Below, piece after piece: positions 6,687 to 14,922 of a DNA stretch of 35,408 nucleotides (positions within the stretch are counted from its first letter, which is position 1; each line of letters begins with the position of its first letter). The notes under the pieces are model-generated. The model saw only the letters and a program-made list of their open reading frames with translations. It was not told the DNA's origin and made no database searches. Source of the DNA: Pseudomonas entomophila (GTDB lineage Bacteria; Pseudomonadota; Gammaproteobacteria; Pseudomonadales; Pseudomonadaceae). The stretch is taken from contig NZ_JARGCS010000013.1 of NCBI RefSeq assembly GCF_029193575.1, forward strand, positions 1 to 35,408, read 5' to 3'. The position numbers and the translations under genes were made by a program.

Positions 6687-9600
6687 TCAATTTTCCTGGG
6701 CAGCCCCGGCCCGCCCATCCGCCACCGTCCGATGCGCCAGCAGGCTGTAGATGCACGGCAACACGAACAAGGTGAACAACGTGCCAATCGACATCCCGGT
6801 GGCGATCACGATGCCGATGTCGAAGCGGCTTACCGCCCCCGCCCCGGTGGCGAGGATCAACGGCACCATGCCGAACACCATCGCCGCGGTGGTCATCAGC
6901 ACCGGCCGCAGGCGGATCGCTGCGGCTTCCTCGATCGCCTCGCGCACGCCCAGGCCGCGCTCCTCGCGCAACTGGTTGGCGAACTCGACGATCAGGATGC
7001 CATGCTTGCTGATCAGCCCGATCAGCGTCACCAGGCCCACCTGGGTGTAGATGTTCATGCTCGACACCCCAAGGAACAACGGCAGCAACGCCCCGCAGAT
7101 CGACAACGGCACCGTCACCAGGATCACCAATGGGTCGCGGAAGCTCTCGAACTGTGCCGCCAGCACCAGGAAGATGATCGCCAGGGCCAGGCCGAAGGTC
7201 ACCCACAGTGCGCTGCCTTCCTGCACGAACTGCCGCGCCGCGCCCGCATAGTCGAACGAAAAGCCCTCTGGCGCTTCTTCACGGGCGATGTCGCGCACCG
7301 TCTGCAATGCCTCGCCGATGCTGACCAGCGGCACGCCCTGGATGATCGCCGAATTCAACTGCTGGAACTGGTTGAGCTGGCGCGGACGCGCACGTTCGCT
7401 GAGGGTGATCAGGGTCGACAGCGGCAGCAATTGACCCTGGTCGTTCTTCACGTAGTAGTTGTTCAGCCAACCGGGGTTGGCGCGGTAGGGCCGTTCGACC
7501 TGGGCGATCACCTTGTAGCTGCGGCCCTCGAGGGTGAAGCGGTTGATCTCCGCCTCGCCCAGCAGGGTTGCCAGGGTGCCGCCCAGGGCGTCCATCGACA
7601 CGCCCATCTGCGCCGCCTTGGCGCGGTCGATGTCGACCACCACTTCGGGTTTGTCGAAGGCCAGGTCGATGTCGAGGAAGGCGAACTTGCCCGAGGCCTG
7701 GGCGCGCTCTTTGACGCGCTGGGCCACCTCCAGCAGCGCCGGATAGTCGCCGGCTGTGTTGATCACGAACTGGAAGGGCAGGCCCTCGCCGGTGCCGGGC
7801 AGCGATGGCAGGTTGAAGCCGAAGATCTGCAGGCCGCCGATGTCTTCGAGCTTGGCCTGCACCAGCGGCAGCAACTCCATCTGCGTGCGCTCGCGTTCGT
7901 CCCACGGCTTGAGCAGGAAACCGCCGATACCGCTTTGCACGCCGTTGAAGCCGTTGATCTGGAACGACGAATAGTACTCGGGAAAGGTCTTGAACAGCGG
8001 GGTGAACTGGTCGGTGTAGGCGTTGAGGTAATCCAGGTTGGCCGGTTGCGGCGAACTGCTCATCATGAAGATCACGCCCTGGTCCTCGTTGGGCGCCAGT
8101 TCGTTCTGGGTGAACATCAGCAGCACCGGGATCAGGCACAGGATGATCGCGGCGAACACCAGCACCACTGGGCGGCTGTTCAGCGTGGCGTGCAGCAGGC
8201 GCTGGTAGCGCACTTTCAGGCGCTCGAAGATCAGGTCCAGGCGATGCGCCAGGCCGCTGGCGTTCTGCTCGGGGCGCAGCAGCAGGGCGCACATCATTGG
8301 CGAGAGGGTCAGGGCGACCACGCCAGAGATGATCACCGCGCCTGCCAGGGTGAGGGCGAACTCCTTGAACAGGGCGCCGGTCAGGCCTTCGAGGAAACCG
8401 ATCGGCGCGTACACCGCGGCCAGGGTGATGGTCATCGACACCACCGGCATGGCGATCTCGCGGGCGCCCTCCAGGGCCGCTTCGGTGGGCGTCTTGCCTT
8501 CCTCGATATGGCGGTGGATGTTCTCCACCACGACGATGGCGTCGTCCACCACCAGGCCGATGGCCAGCACCATCGCCAGCAGCGTCAGCAGGTTCAGCGA
8601 GTAGCCCATCATCTGCATGAAGAACAGCACGCCGATCATCGACAACGGAATGGTCACCACCGGGATCAGCACCGAGCGCAGTGCGCCGAGGAACAGGAAC
8701 ACCACGACGATGACGATCAGCACCGCCTCGGCCAGGGTCTTGATCACCTCGTTGATCGAGGCCTGGATGAACAGCGTGGCGTCGTAGGCGATCGACACCC
8801 TCAGCGCCGATGGCAACTGGCTTTCCAGCTCGGGCATGATCCGCCGCACTTCCTTGATCACCTCCAGCGGGTTGGCCGCCGGGGTGGCCTTGATGCCGAT
8901 GTACACCGACGGGGTGCCGTCGAACGAACTGACCGTGTCGTAGTTCTCCGCGCCCATCTCGATACGCGCCACGTCGCCCAACAACACGCGGCTGTCGCCC
9001 ACGGTCTTGACTGGAATGCTGGCGAACGCCTCGGCGGATTTCAGCTCGGTGCTGGCGTTGATGCTGGTGACCACGTACTCGCCTTTCACCTCGCCAGCGG
9101 CGGCGAGGAAGTTGTAGCGGCGCACGGCGCTGGTCACATCGTTGGCCGAGAGGCCGAAGCCGGCGAGCTTCACCGGGTCGACCCAGATACGCATGGCGAA
9201 CACCTGGTTGCCGAGGATTTGTGCCTCCGCCATGCCCGGCAGGGTGGCGAGCTTGGGCTGGATGACCCGCGACAGGTAGTCGGTGATCTGCGGGTTGCTC
9301 ATCTCGCTGGAGTAGAAGCTGATGTACATCAGCGCCGAGGCGTCGGCGGCTTCCTTGCTCAGCACCGGGTCTTCGGAGTCCTGCGGCAGTTTGTTGCGCA
9401 CCTCGTTGGCCTTGGCCAGCAGTTGGGTGAACAGGCGGTCGCTGTCGGCGCCGATGCGCGCATAGACCGAGATCACCGAGAAGTTCTGCCGGCTCACCGA
9501 GGTCATGTAGTCGATACCGTCGGCGCTGGCCAGGCTCTGCTGCAAGGGCTGGGTGATGTAGCCCTGGATGGTCTCGGCGTTGGCCCCGGGGTAGGCGGTG

Positions 9601-9743
9601 GTCACCGTGATCAGGGCGTTTTCCATCTGCGGGTATTGGCGGATCTGCAGCTTGCTCCAGGCCTGGAAACCCAGCAGCAGGATCAGCAGGCTGACCACGC
9701 TGGCCAGTACCGGGCGACGGATGAAGGGGTCGGTGAATGCCAT
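6687..9743 (-). CDS. mexW: MexW-type RND efflux transporter
   Basis: Inner-membrane RND/HAE1 drug-proton antiporter of 1018 residues, about 30 shorter than AcrB. It opens MAFTDPFIRRPVLASVVSL, with TM1 and the first large periplasmic loop (~30-330). The proton-relay Asp pair in TM4 is D400/D401 (GLVVDDAIVVVEN), and the TM10 Lys is about K913 (GLISKHGILIVEF). Sequence and neighbourhood fit MexW of P. aeruginosa (PA4375). MexVW has no own outer-membrane channel and uses OprM; no channel gene occurs here either. Translation is supported by AAGGAGG 5 nt before ATG 9743. The gene lies 11 bp after mexV. Confidence 0.9.
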   Translation of the reverse strand: MAFTDPFIRRPVLASVVSLLILLLGFQAWSKLQIRQYPQMENALITVTTAYPGANAETIQGYITQPLQQSLASADGIDYMTSVSRQNFSVISVYARIGADSDRLFTQLLAKANEVRNKLPQDSEDPVLSKEAADASALMYISFYSSEMSNPQITDYLSRVIQPKLATLPGMAEAQILGNQVFAMRIWVDPVKLAGFGLSANDVTSAVRRYNFLAAAGEVKGEYVVTSINASTELKSAEAFASIPVKTVGDSRVLLGDVARIEMGAENYDTVSSFDGTPSVYIGIKATPAANPLEVIKEVRRIMPELESQLPSALRVSIAYDATLFIQASINEVIKTLAEAVLIVIVVVFLFLGALRSVLIPVVTIPLSMIGVLFFMQMMGYSLNLLTLLAMVLAIGLVVDDAIVVVENIHRHIEEGKTPTEAALEGAREIAMPVVSMTITLAAVYAPIGFLEGLTGALFKEFALTLAGAVIISGVVALTLSPMMCALLLRPEQNASGLAHRLDLIFERLKVRYQRLLHATLNSRPVVLVFAAIILCLIPVLLMFTQNELAPNEDQGVIFMMSSSPQPANLDYLNAYTDQFTPLFKTFPEYYSSFQINGFNGVQSGIGGFLLKPWDERERTQMELLPLVQAKLEDIGGLQIFGFNLPSLPGTGEGLPFQFVINTAGDYPALLEVAQRVKERAQASGKFAFLDIDLAFDKPEVVVDIDRAKAAQMGVSMDALGGTLATLLGEAEINRFTLEGRSYKVIAQVERPYRANPGWLNNYYVKNDQGQLLPLSTLITLSERARPRQLNQFQQLNSAIIQGVPLVSIGEALQTVRDIAREEAPEGFSFDYAGAARQFVQEGSALWVTFGLALAIIFLVLAAQFESFRDPLVILVTVPLSICGALLPLFLGVSSMNIYTQVGLVTLIGLISKHGILIVEFANQLREERGLGVREAIEEAAAIRLRPVLMTTAAMVFGMVPLILATGAGAVSRFDIGIVIATGMSIGTLFTLFVLPCIYSLLAHRTVADGRAGAAQEN

Positions 9744-9754
9744 GCCAACCTCCT

Positions 9755-10885
9755 TCAGGGCTTGCCGCTGGCGCTTTGCCGGTCAGCGGGTTGCAGGGGC
9801 GGGTCCTGGCTGATGCGAATCACCGCGCCGGGGCTGAGCTTGAGTTGCCCGGCGGTGACCACCTGCTCACCCGCTTGCAGGCCCTTGGCGACCACCACCA
9901 CACCCTCGCGGCGCTCGCCGGTCTGGATCGTGCGCTGCTCGGCAACCAGCTGCGCCTGGCCGTCGTCGGCCTTCTTCTCGCCGACCACGTACACCGAGTT
10001 GCCGTACAGGGTGTAGGTGACCGCGCTTTCCGGTATGACCACTTGCGGACGCGGGTCCGGCAGCAGCACCAGCAGGTTGGCGAACATGCCCGGCAGCAGC
10101 TTGCCGTCGGGGTTGGCCAGGGTGGCGCGCACCAGCAGGTTGCGGGTGCTTTCCTCGACTTTGGGGTTGAGGGCGCTGAGGCTGGCGCTGAAGGTCTGGC
10201 CGGGGAAGGCGGCCACCTGCACCAGCACCTGCTGGCCAAGCGACAGCTGTGGCAACGCCTGCTCGGGCACGTTGAAGTCGACGTAGAGGCTGGAGAGGTC
10301 TTGCAGGGTGGCGATCACCGTGCCGCTGGCCAGGTAGTCGCCGACGTCCACCTGGCGAATGCCGATGGTGCCGCTGAACGGCGCCTTCATGCTTTTCTTG
10401 GCCAGCGAGGCCTTGAGTTGCTCGACCACGGCCTGGTTGCGCCGGTACTGCGCGGTAAGGCGGTCGAATTCGCCGCGTGAGATGGCCGAATCGCCCACCA
10501 GTTGCCTGCCGCGCCCGTAGTCGACCTGGGCCAGGCCCAGGTCGGCCTGGGCGGTGCCGAGCAGCGCGGTTTCCTGTTCGCTGTCCAGCTCCAGCAGCAA
10601 TTGGCCAGCCTTGACCGGCTGGCCGGAGTCGAAGTGCAGGGCCTTGACCGTGCCCGCCACCTCCAGGCTCAGCTCCACGCCTTGCAGAGCCTTGAGGCTG
10701 CCGACCGCGGGCAGGCGCTCCTGCCACTGGCGTTGCTCGGCCTTGGCTGCGGCCACGCTGATCGGCGGCTTGGGCGCGGAGAACATCTGGATCTGCTTAT
10801 GGATGGAGTACGCCTTGATGCCGGCCAGAGCGAGGACGATCAGCAGGACGACAGCCAGCATGATCAGCATGCGGCGACGAAGCAT
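9755..10885 (-). CDS. mexV: MexV-type periplasmic adaptor (membrane fusion protein)
   Basis: Adaptor of 376 residues linking the RND pump to an outer-membrane channel. It has an N-terminal membrane anchor (residues ~5-27), a lipoyl half-motif GTVKALHFDSGQPVKAGQLL, an alpha-hairpin (LGLAQVDYGRGRQL... AVVEQLKASLAKK), the second lipoyl half (APFSGTIGIRQVDVGDYL) and a beta-barrel domain. There is no lipobox Cys, so it is anchored by the TM helix. The start is ATG 10885 (MLRRRMLIML), preceded by AAGGAA at about 8 nt; the longer upstream frame has no support. It is first in the operon with mexW. No local repressor gene is seen. Confidence 0.88.
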   Translation of the reverse strand: MLRRRMLIMLAVVLLIVLALAGIKAYSIHKQIQMFSAPKPPISVAAAKAEQRQWQERLPAVGSLKALQGVELSLEVAGTVKALHFDSGQPVKAGQLLLELDSEQETALLGTAQADLGLAQVDYGRGRQLVGDSAISRGEFDRLTAQYRRNQAVVEQLKASLAKKSMKAPFSGTIGIRQVDVGDYLASGTVIATLQDLSSLYVDFNVPEQALPQLSLGQQVLVQVAAFPGQTFSASLSALNPKVEESTRNLLVRATLANPDGKLLPGMFANLLVLLPDPRPQVVIPESAVTYTLYGNSVYVVGEKKADDGQAQLVAEQRTIQTGERREGVVVVAKGLQAGEQVVTAGQLKLSPGAVIRISQDPPLQPADRQSASGKP

Positions 10886-11018
10886 GGGTCCGGTTCCTTG
10901 GAAATGATTGTTATGGGTATGGCACGACAACGGGCGGTCCTGCCCACGTGCGGATGAGGGGAAGTATTGCCTGTTTTGCGGGCAGTGGGGAAGGGCGGAA
11001 CGAAGGTGTCGTTCAAGC

Positions 11019-11109
11019 GGGCCCTATCGCGGGGCAAGCCCACAGGCCCACCGCCGGTTTCAAGCACAGCGCTGTAGCTGTGGGCGCGTGCTTGCCCCGC
11101 GATGGGGCC
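11019..11109. repeat. REP-like inverted repeat (about 90 bp)
   Basis: GGCCCTATCGCGGGGCAAGC (11020-11039) pairs with 11090-11109 at 19 of 20 bases. A nested GCCCACAG/CTGTGGGC pair lies at 11038-11045 and 11078-11085. The core GGGCCCTATCGCGGGGC recurs exactly at 26480-26496, with variants at 6668 and 23129. It occupies the gap between mexV and the DUF1513 gene. Such palindromic elements are common between genes in the P. putida group. Confidence 0.75.
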
Positions 11110-11129
11110 GTGACAGACGAAACAGCAGG

Positions 11130-12227
11130 TCAGACCAGGTGCAGGTGGTTATCCCACAACCCGGACGGCAAATTCATCGGCTGCCCGACCAGCTCGGTCT
11201 TGCGGCAATCGTAGAAGCGGCAGCGCCCCTGCCCGGAGGTGACGACGAAGCCGTCCTTCACCGCGCCCACCCCGGCACAATCGGGCATCGGCGCATCGAG
11301 CTTCACCGCGCCGCTGTCCAGGTCCCAGATGAACAACCGGTTGGCCCGCGGCGCGGTCAGCGCCACCAGGCGCAAGTCGCTGTGAATCGCCACGCTGGCG
11401 GTGTACTGGGCCATCGACTGCAACTGCCGCTCCGGTACCGGGAAGGCCTTGAACGGCTCCCCCGGGCGCTTGATCGCCAGCAGCTCGGCCGTCACCTCGG
11501 CGCCGCCCATGAACTGCTGGCAGGCGACCACGGTGCCGTCGCTGCCCACCGACAGGTGGCGCACGCTGTTCATCTGCTGGGCGAGGGTTTCCTTGCTCAC
11601 CAGCGTGCCATCGCGCCGCATCAGCACCAGGCTCGGCTCCATGGCGTCGAGGTTCATCTCCACGCGGCTCTCGGCCTCGGTGCGGATGCCGCCGTTGGCC
11701 ACGACCAGGGTCTCGCCGTCGGGCAGCCACGCCACCTCGTGTGGGCCGATGCCGTGGGTCGATATTTCCCCAGTGTGCACCAGGCGCTCGCCTTCGAAGC
11801 GGTACACCCCGAGCACGCCACGGCCAGGGTCGGTGGTGTCGTTCTCGGTGGCGTACAGCCACTCGCCGCCCTTGTGGATCACCGCATGGCCGTAGAAGTG
11901 GCGGTTCGGTTGCGAGGTCACGGTCTGCAACAGGCGGCCGTCGCGCAGGTCGACCAGGTAGCTTTCGGTGCCCGGGCGGCGGGCGACGAACAGGGCGATG
12001 GGCTGCTCGGGGTGGTGGATGATCGCATGGCAACGCTGGGCCACCCGGGTGGCGAACACCTGGGTGCCGTCGAGGCGGTAGCCCACGGCATAGTGCCCGC
12101 CATCGGCATCGTCGCGCGCCGACAGCAGCAGCGGTTCGCTGCCTTTGTTGCGCAACAGGCTCCAGCCGCCCAGGGTCAGGGCGCTGAGCAGGACGCTACC
12201 GAGTTTGAGGGCCTGGCGTCGCAGCAT
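11130..12227 (-). CDS. DUF1513 beta-propeller-like protein, Tat-exported
   Basis: Protein of 365 residues in the DUF1513 family, which travels with imelysin and di-heme genes in iron-responsive clusters. The N-terminus MLRRQALKLGSVLLSALTL has an RRxxLK Tat-like signal. The remainder repeats blade-like segments (LYATENDTTDPGRGVLGVY, HEVAWLPDGETLVVANGG), typical of a periplasmic propeller. ATG 12227 is only 2 nt past the stop of the upstream imelysin gene, so it is last in the four-gene order icmP, di-heme, imelysin, DUF1513. It matches the place of PA4373. Biochemical role unknown. Confidence 0.85.
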   Translation of the reverse strand: MLRRQALKLGSVLLSALTLGGWSLLRNKGSEPLLLSARDDADGGHYAVGYRLDGTQVFATRVAQRCHAIIHHPEQPIALFVARRPGTESYLVDLRDGRLLQTVTSQPNRHFYGHAVIHKGGEWLYATENDTTDPGRGVLGVYRFEGERLVHTGEISTHGIGPHEVAWLPDGETLVVANGGIRTEAESRVEMNLDAMEPSLVLMRRDGTLVSKETLAQQMNSVRHLSVGSDGTVVACQQFMGGAEVTAELLAIKRPGEPFKAFPVPERQLQSMAQYTASVAIHSDLRLVALTAPRANRLFIWDLDSGAVKLDAPMPDCAGVGAVKDGFVVTSGQGRCRFYDCRKTELVGQPMNLPSGLWDNHLHLV

Positions 12228-12229
12228 GA

Positions 12230-13294
12230 TCAGTCACCGTCGTTGGCATTGAAGCCCAGCTGGATGTTCAACGCCTTGGCCAGCTCGCCTTCGTGCAGGC
12301 GGTGGACGACGTTGAGGCTGTCGTAGATCTGGTTGAGGGTCTGCTTGCCGGCGTCGTCCTCGAGCAACTCGCCCAGTGGCTTCTGGTTGTCGGCCAGCAG
12401 CTTGGCAGCTGTGGCGTAGGCATCGTCGATCTTCTGTGCCAGGGCCTTCTGGTCGTTGCCCAGCAGGCCGCGCAGGCCCTTGTTGTCGACCCCGACCCAG
12501 ACCGTCTGCGCGGCGTTGAGCGAGGCTTCCAGGCTCTTGAGCGAGGAGTGGCTGCGCCAGGCTTCGGCCTGCAACGGCTGGGCGATGCCCTTGCTCTGCC
12601 GACCCATGGGCGCGCCGAGCTTTTTCTTCAGGGTGTCCAGGGCGGTGACCTGGGCGCGCAGCAGGTCGGCGATGGCCTCGTGGGAGTCGGCGTAGCGTTG
12701 GTTGGGGAACTTGGTCATCTGCGAGAGCATGCCGTCGGTGCTGTTCCAGCCTTTGAGGATTTCCTCGGCCAGGGCCTTCTGGTGCTCGCCGATGGCTACC
12801 AGCAACGGGCAGTAGCGGGCCTTCTGTTCAGCGCTGGCGATGTCCGGCTTGCTGTCGAAGAGGATGTACTCATAGGCCGACAGGCCACGCACCACCACGC
12901 TGGCCTTGGCCAGGGCCGCGGCATCGACGGGCGAGTCGCCGGCGACCAGTTGCTCGACCTGACGGCCGACCAGGTTCTTCTTGTCGGGCCAGAACTGCAC
13001 TTGCCAGGCGCGGTTGCCCTCGGCCAGCGGGCCGACCAGCAGCGGTTGCAGCTCGGCCCAGGCTTTTTGCGCGGCGAGGAAGTCGGCGCGGGCCTTGTCC
13101 AGGGATTCCTTGCCTTCGCAGTAGGCCAGGGCGCTGGCGGCCAGCACACGGTCGGCCTCGACCCAACGGCTGTAGGTCGGCAGGATCACCTGCTTGGCGA
13201 TCGCGGCGGAGGTCACCGCCTGGGGGTCTTGGGGCGAGCAGGCGCCGAGGGCGAGTGCGGCGAGGCTGGTGAACAACAGTTTGGGTCGGAACAT
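12230..13294 (-). CDS. Imelysin-family lipoprotein (second copy)
   Basis: Lipoprotein of 354 residues with signal MFRPKLLFTSLAALALGAC (lipobox LGAC). It belongs to the imelysin (peptidase M75) family, helical-bundle proteins linked to iron acquisition. The family GxHxxE element is replaced by LSAYEYILFD, so metal binding there is doubtful, unlike IcmP (14923-16260). ATG 13294 has AAGGAG 5 nt upstream. It lies 18 bp after the di-heme gene and is translationally close to the DUF1513 gene. It corresponds to PA4372 in order. Periplasmic or outer-membrane location is inferred from the lipobox. Confidence 0.85.
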   Translation of the reverse strand: MFRPKLLFTSLAALALGACSPQDPQAVTSAAIAKQVILPTYSRWVEADRVLAASALAYCEGKESLDKARADFLAAQKAWAELQPLLVGPLAEGNRAWQVQFWPDKKNLVGRQVEQLVAGDSPVDAAALAKASVVVRGLSAYEYILFDSKPDIASAEQKARYCPLLVAIGEHQKALAEEILKGWNSTDGMLSQMTKFPNQRYADSHEAIADLLRAQVTALDTLKKKLGAPMGRQSKGIAQPLQAEAWRSHSSLKSLEASLNAAQTVWVGVDNKGLRGLLGNDQKALAQKIDDAYATAAKLLADNQKPLGELLEDDAGKQTLNQIYDSLNVVHRLHEGELAKALNIQLGFNANDGD

Positions 13295-13312
13295 GCCGGC
13301 TCCTTGCGCGTT

Positions 13313-14734
13313 TTAAAGGGAATTCAGGAACGCCAGCAGCGCGGCGCGCTGCTCGGCATTGAAGGACAGCACCTGACGGCGCGCGGCCTCGGCTTCGCCA
13401 CCGTGCCAGAGCACGGCTTCGAGCAGGTTGCGGGCGCGCCCGTCATGCAGGAACTGGGTGTGGCCGCTGACCGTCTCGGTCAGGCCGATGCCCCACAACG
13501 GCGGGGTGCGCCAGTCCTGGCCACCTGCGGCGAACTCGCTGCGGTTGTCGGCCAGGCCCGGGCCCATGTCGTGCAGCAGCAGGTCGCTGTAGGGGCGGAT
13601 CACCTGGTTCGCCAGTTCCGGCTCCTCGGGGTTGGCGCCGGTGGTGAACTGGGGGGTGTGGCAGCCTTGGCAGCCGGCCTGGAAGAACAGGTTCTTGCCG
13701 GCCAGCACCTGGGGCGCATCGACGTTGCGCCGCGCCGGTACGCCGAGGTTGCGGGTGTAGAAGGTGACCAGGCGCAGGATGTTGTCGCTGACTTCCTTCT
13801 CGCCGTCGGCGCCATCGCCGTTGGGCGCGGCCAGGCATTCGACCTGGGCCGGGGTGCAGTCGTCCTCGGGCTTGAGCGTGCTGGTCAGGCCCATGTCGCC
13901 GGAAAACGCATGCACGTTTTGCTGGTTGACGTTGGGTTGCCCGGCCTTCCAGCCGAAGCGGCCGACCACGGTCTTGCCCTGGGCGTCGTCCCACACCCGG
14001 TTGGCGCGGCCACGGATGCCATCGCCGTTACGGTCGTCGGGGTCTTCGTTGGCCAGGATCGCCGCCTCGGGGATGGCCTCGAGCAGGCCCAGGCCGATCA
14101 TCGGTGGCGCCACCCGGGCGGAGAAGCGCGTGTTGGGGTGCATCGCGCCGTAGCCAAGCTGGGTGATCTGCAGCGCCGGGCGGCGCAGTTCGACCTGGTG
14201 GCCGTCGGCGAAGGTCACGGTTTCGCCGGTGTAGTCCACGCGTACCTTGCCCTCGGGCTTCACGCCGGGGATGGCCATGTCCTGCAACTGGGTGCCATAG
14301 GTGGGCTCGGGCAGCACGCCGATGCGCTCGATTTCCTTGGCGTAGGCGGGCTGGTCGGGAATCGACAGGCGCACCAGCATCGACACCGCGTTGCTGGCGT
14401 CGGCCTCGGGCGGGTGGCCGCGGCCATCGCGCACGTGGCAGTTCTGGCAGGCGTTGGTGTTGAACAGCGGGCCGAGGCCGTCGCGGGCGGTGGTGGTGGA
14501 CGGGGCGATGACCCAGGGGCTGCGGAAGAAACTGTTGCCGACGCTGAAGTCCAGGCGTCGCTCGGGCGAGAGGTTGGCCGAGGGCATCGAGAAAGCGTTG
14601 CGGTCGCTGCGCAGCACCGTCGCCTTGCCGCCGGACAGCGCTTCGCCGGGCTCGGCCTGGGTGAAACGCGGGGCGTCGTCACAGGCGGCCAAGGCGAGGG
14701 CCAACAGCAGGGGGCTTAGGCGGAGCAAGGACAT
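13313..14734 (-). CDS. Di-heme c-type oxidoreductase-like lipoprotein (DUF1111)
   Basis: Lipoprotein of 473 residues (lipobox LALAAC, then DDAPRF) of the di-heme 'thiol oxidoreductase' family related to cytochrome c peroxidases. Two heme c attachment motifs are visible: ACQNCH in the N-terminal third and GCQGCH in the C-terminal third. A possible disulfide lies in the central DDCTPAQVECLA. It ends LLAFLNSL. The start chosen is ATG 14734, with AGGA 7 nt before it, rather than TTG 14737. It is likely the electron-transfer partner of the imelysins in an Fe uptake or Fe redox system (inference, by analogy with EfeOB). A palindrome between possible -35/-10 boxes lies upstream. Confidence 0.88.
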   Translation of the reverse strand: MSLLRLSPLLLALALAACDDAPRFTQAEPGEALSGGKATVLRSDRNAFSMPSANLSPERRLDFSVGNSFFRSPWVIAPSTTTARDGLGPLFNTNACQNCHVRDGRGHPPEADASNAVSMLVRLSIPDQPAYAKEIERIGVLPEPTYGTQLQDMAIPGVKPEGKVRVDYTGETVTFADGHQVELRRPALQITQLGYGAMHPNTRFSARVAPPMIGLGLLEAIPEAAILANEDPDDRNGDGIRGRANRVWDDAQGKTVVGRFGWKAGQPNVNQQNVHAFSGDMGLTSTLKPEDDCTPAQVECLAAPNGDGADGEKEVSDNILRLVTFYTRNLGVPARRNVDAPQVLAGKNLFFQAGCQGCHTPQFTTGANPEEPELANQVIRPYSDLLLHDMGPGLADNRSEFAAGGQDWRTPPLWGIGLTETVSGHTQFLHDGRARNLLEAVLWHGGEAEAARRQVLSFNAEQRAALLAFLNSL

Positions 14735-14800
14735 CAAGAATCCTGGGCTGGGGGCAAAAACCGGCGTGCAAGCTTAGCAAAATGGCTGAGGTTGAATAAG

Positions 14801-14817
14801 AGCAATTTGCAATTGCT
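14801..14817 (-). promoter_or_regulatory. Palindromic operator candidate before di-heme gene
   Basis: AGCAATT-TGC-AATTGCT is a perfect 7-3-7 palindrome. On the minus strand it lies between weak boxes TTCATG and TCTTAT (17-nt spacing). It does not closely match the Fur consensus, so the regulator is not identified. Confidence 0.4.
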
Positions 14818-14874
14818 GCATGAAAAGGAGGCCATTGGGGAAGGAGGCGTCAGTGCCGGCCCTCTCGCGGGCAA

Positions 14875-14900
14875 TAAAAAAGGCGGCCCGAAGGCCGCCT
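14875..14900 (-). terminator. Intrinsic terminator of icmP
   Basis: On the minus strand a perfect 7-bp stem GGCGGCC-TTCG-GGCCGCC is followed by TTTTTT, starting 23 bp past the icmP stop. It implies that icmP and the di-heme gene form separate transcripts, at least partly. Confidence 0.9.
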
Positions 14901-14922
14901 CTTGCAAACCACTCAACCGCGA

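Noticed and set aside
6597..10016. Very long plus-strand open frame (1139 codons), His/Gln/Arg-rich, opposite mexW and mexV
   Set aside because: It is the antisense shadow of two clear RND efflux genes in GC-rich DNA. It has no domain, no ribosome site and a composition typical of reverse-frame artefacts.
12293..14719. Long plus-strand open frame (808 codons) opposite the imelysin and di-heme genes
   Set aside because: Antisense shadow; the minus strand carries lipoboxes, heme motifs and correct gene spacing.
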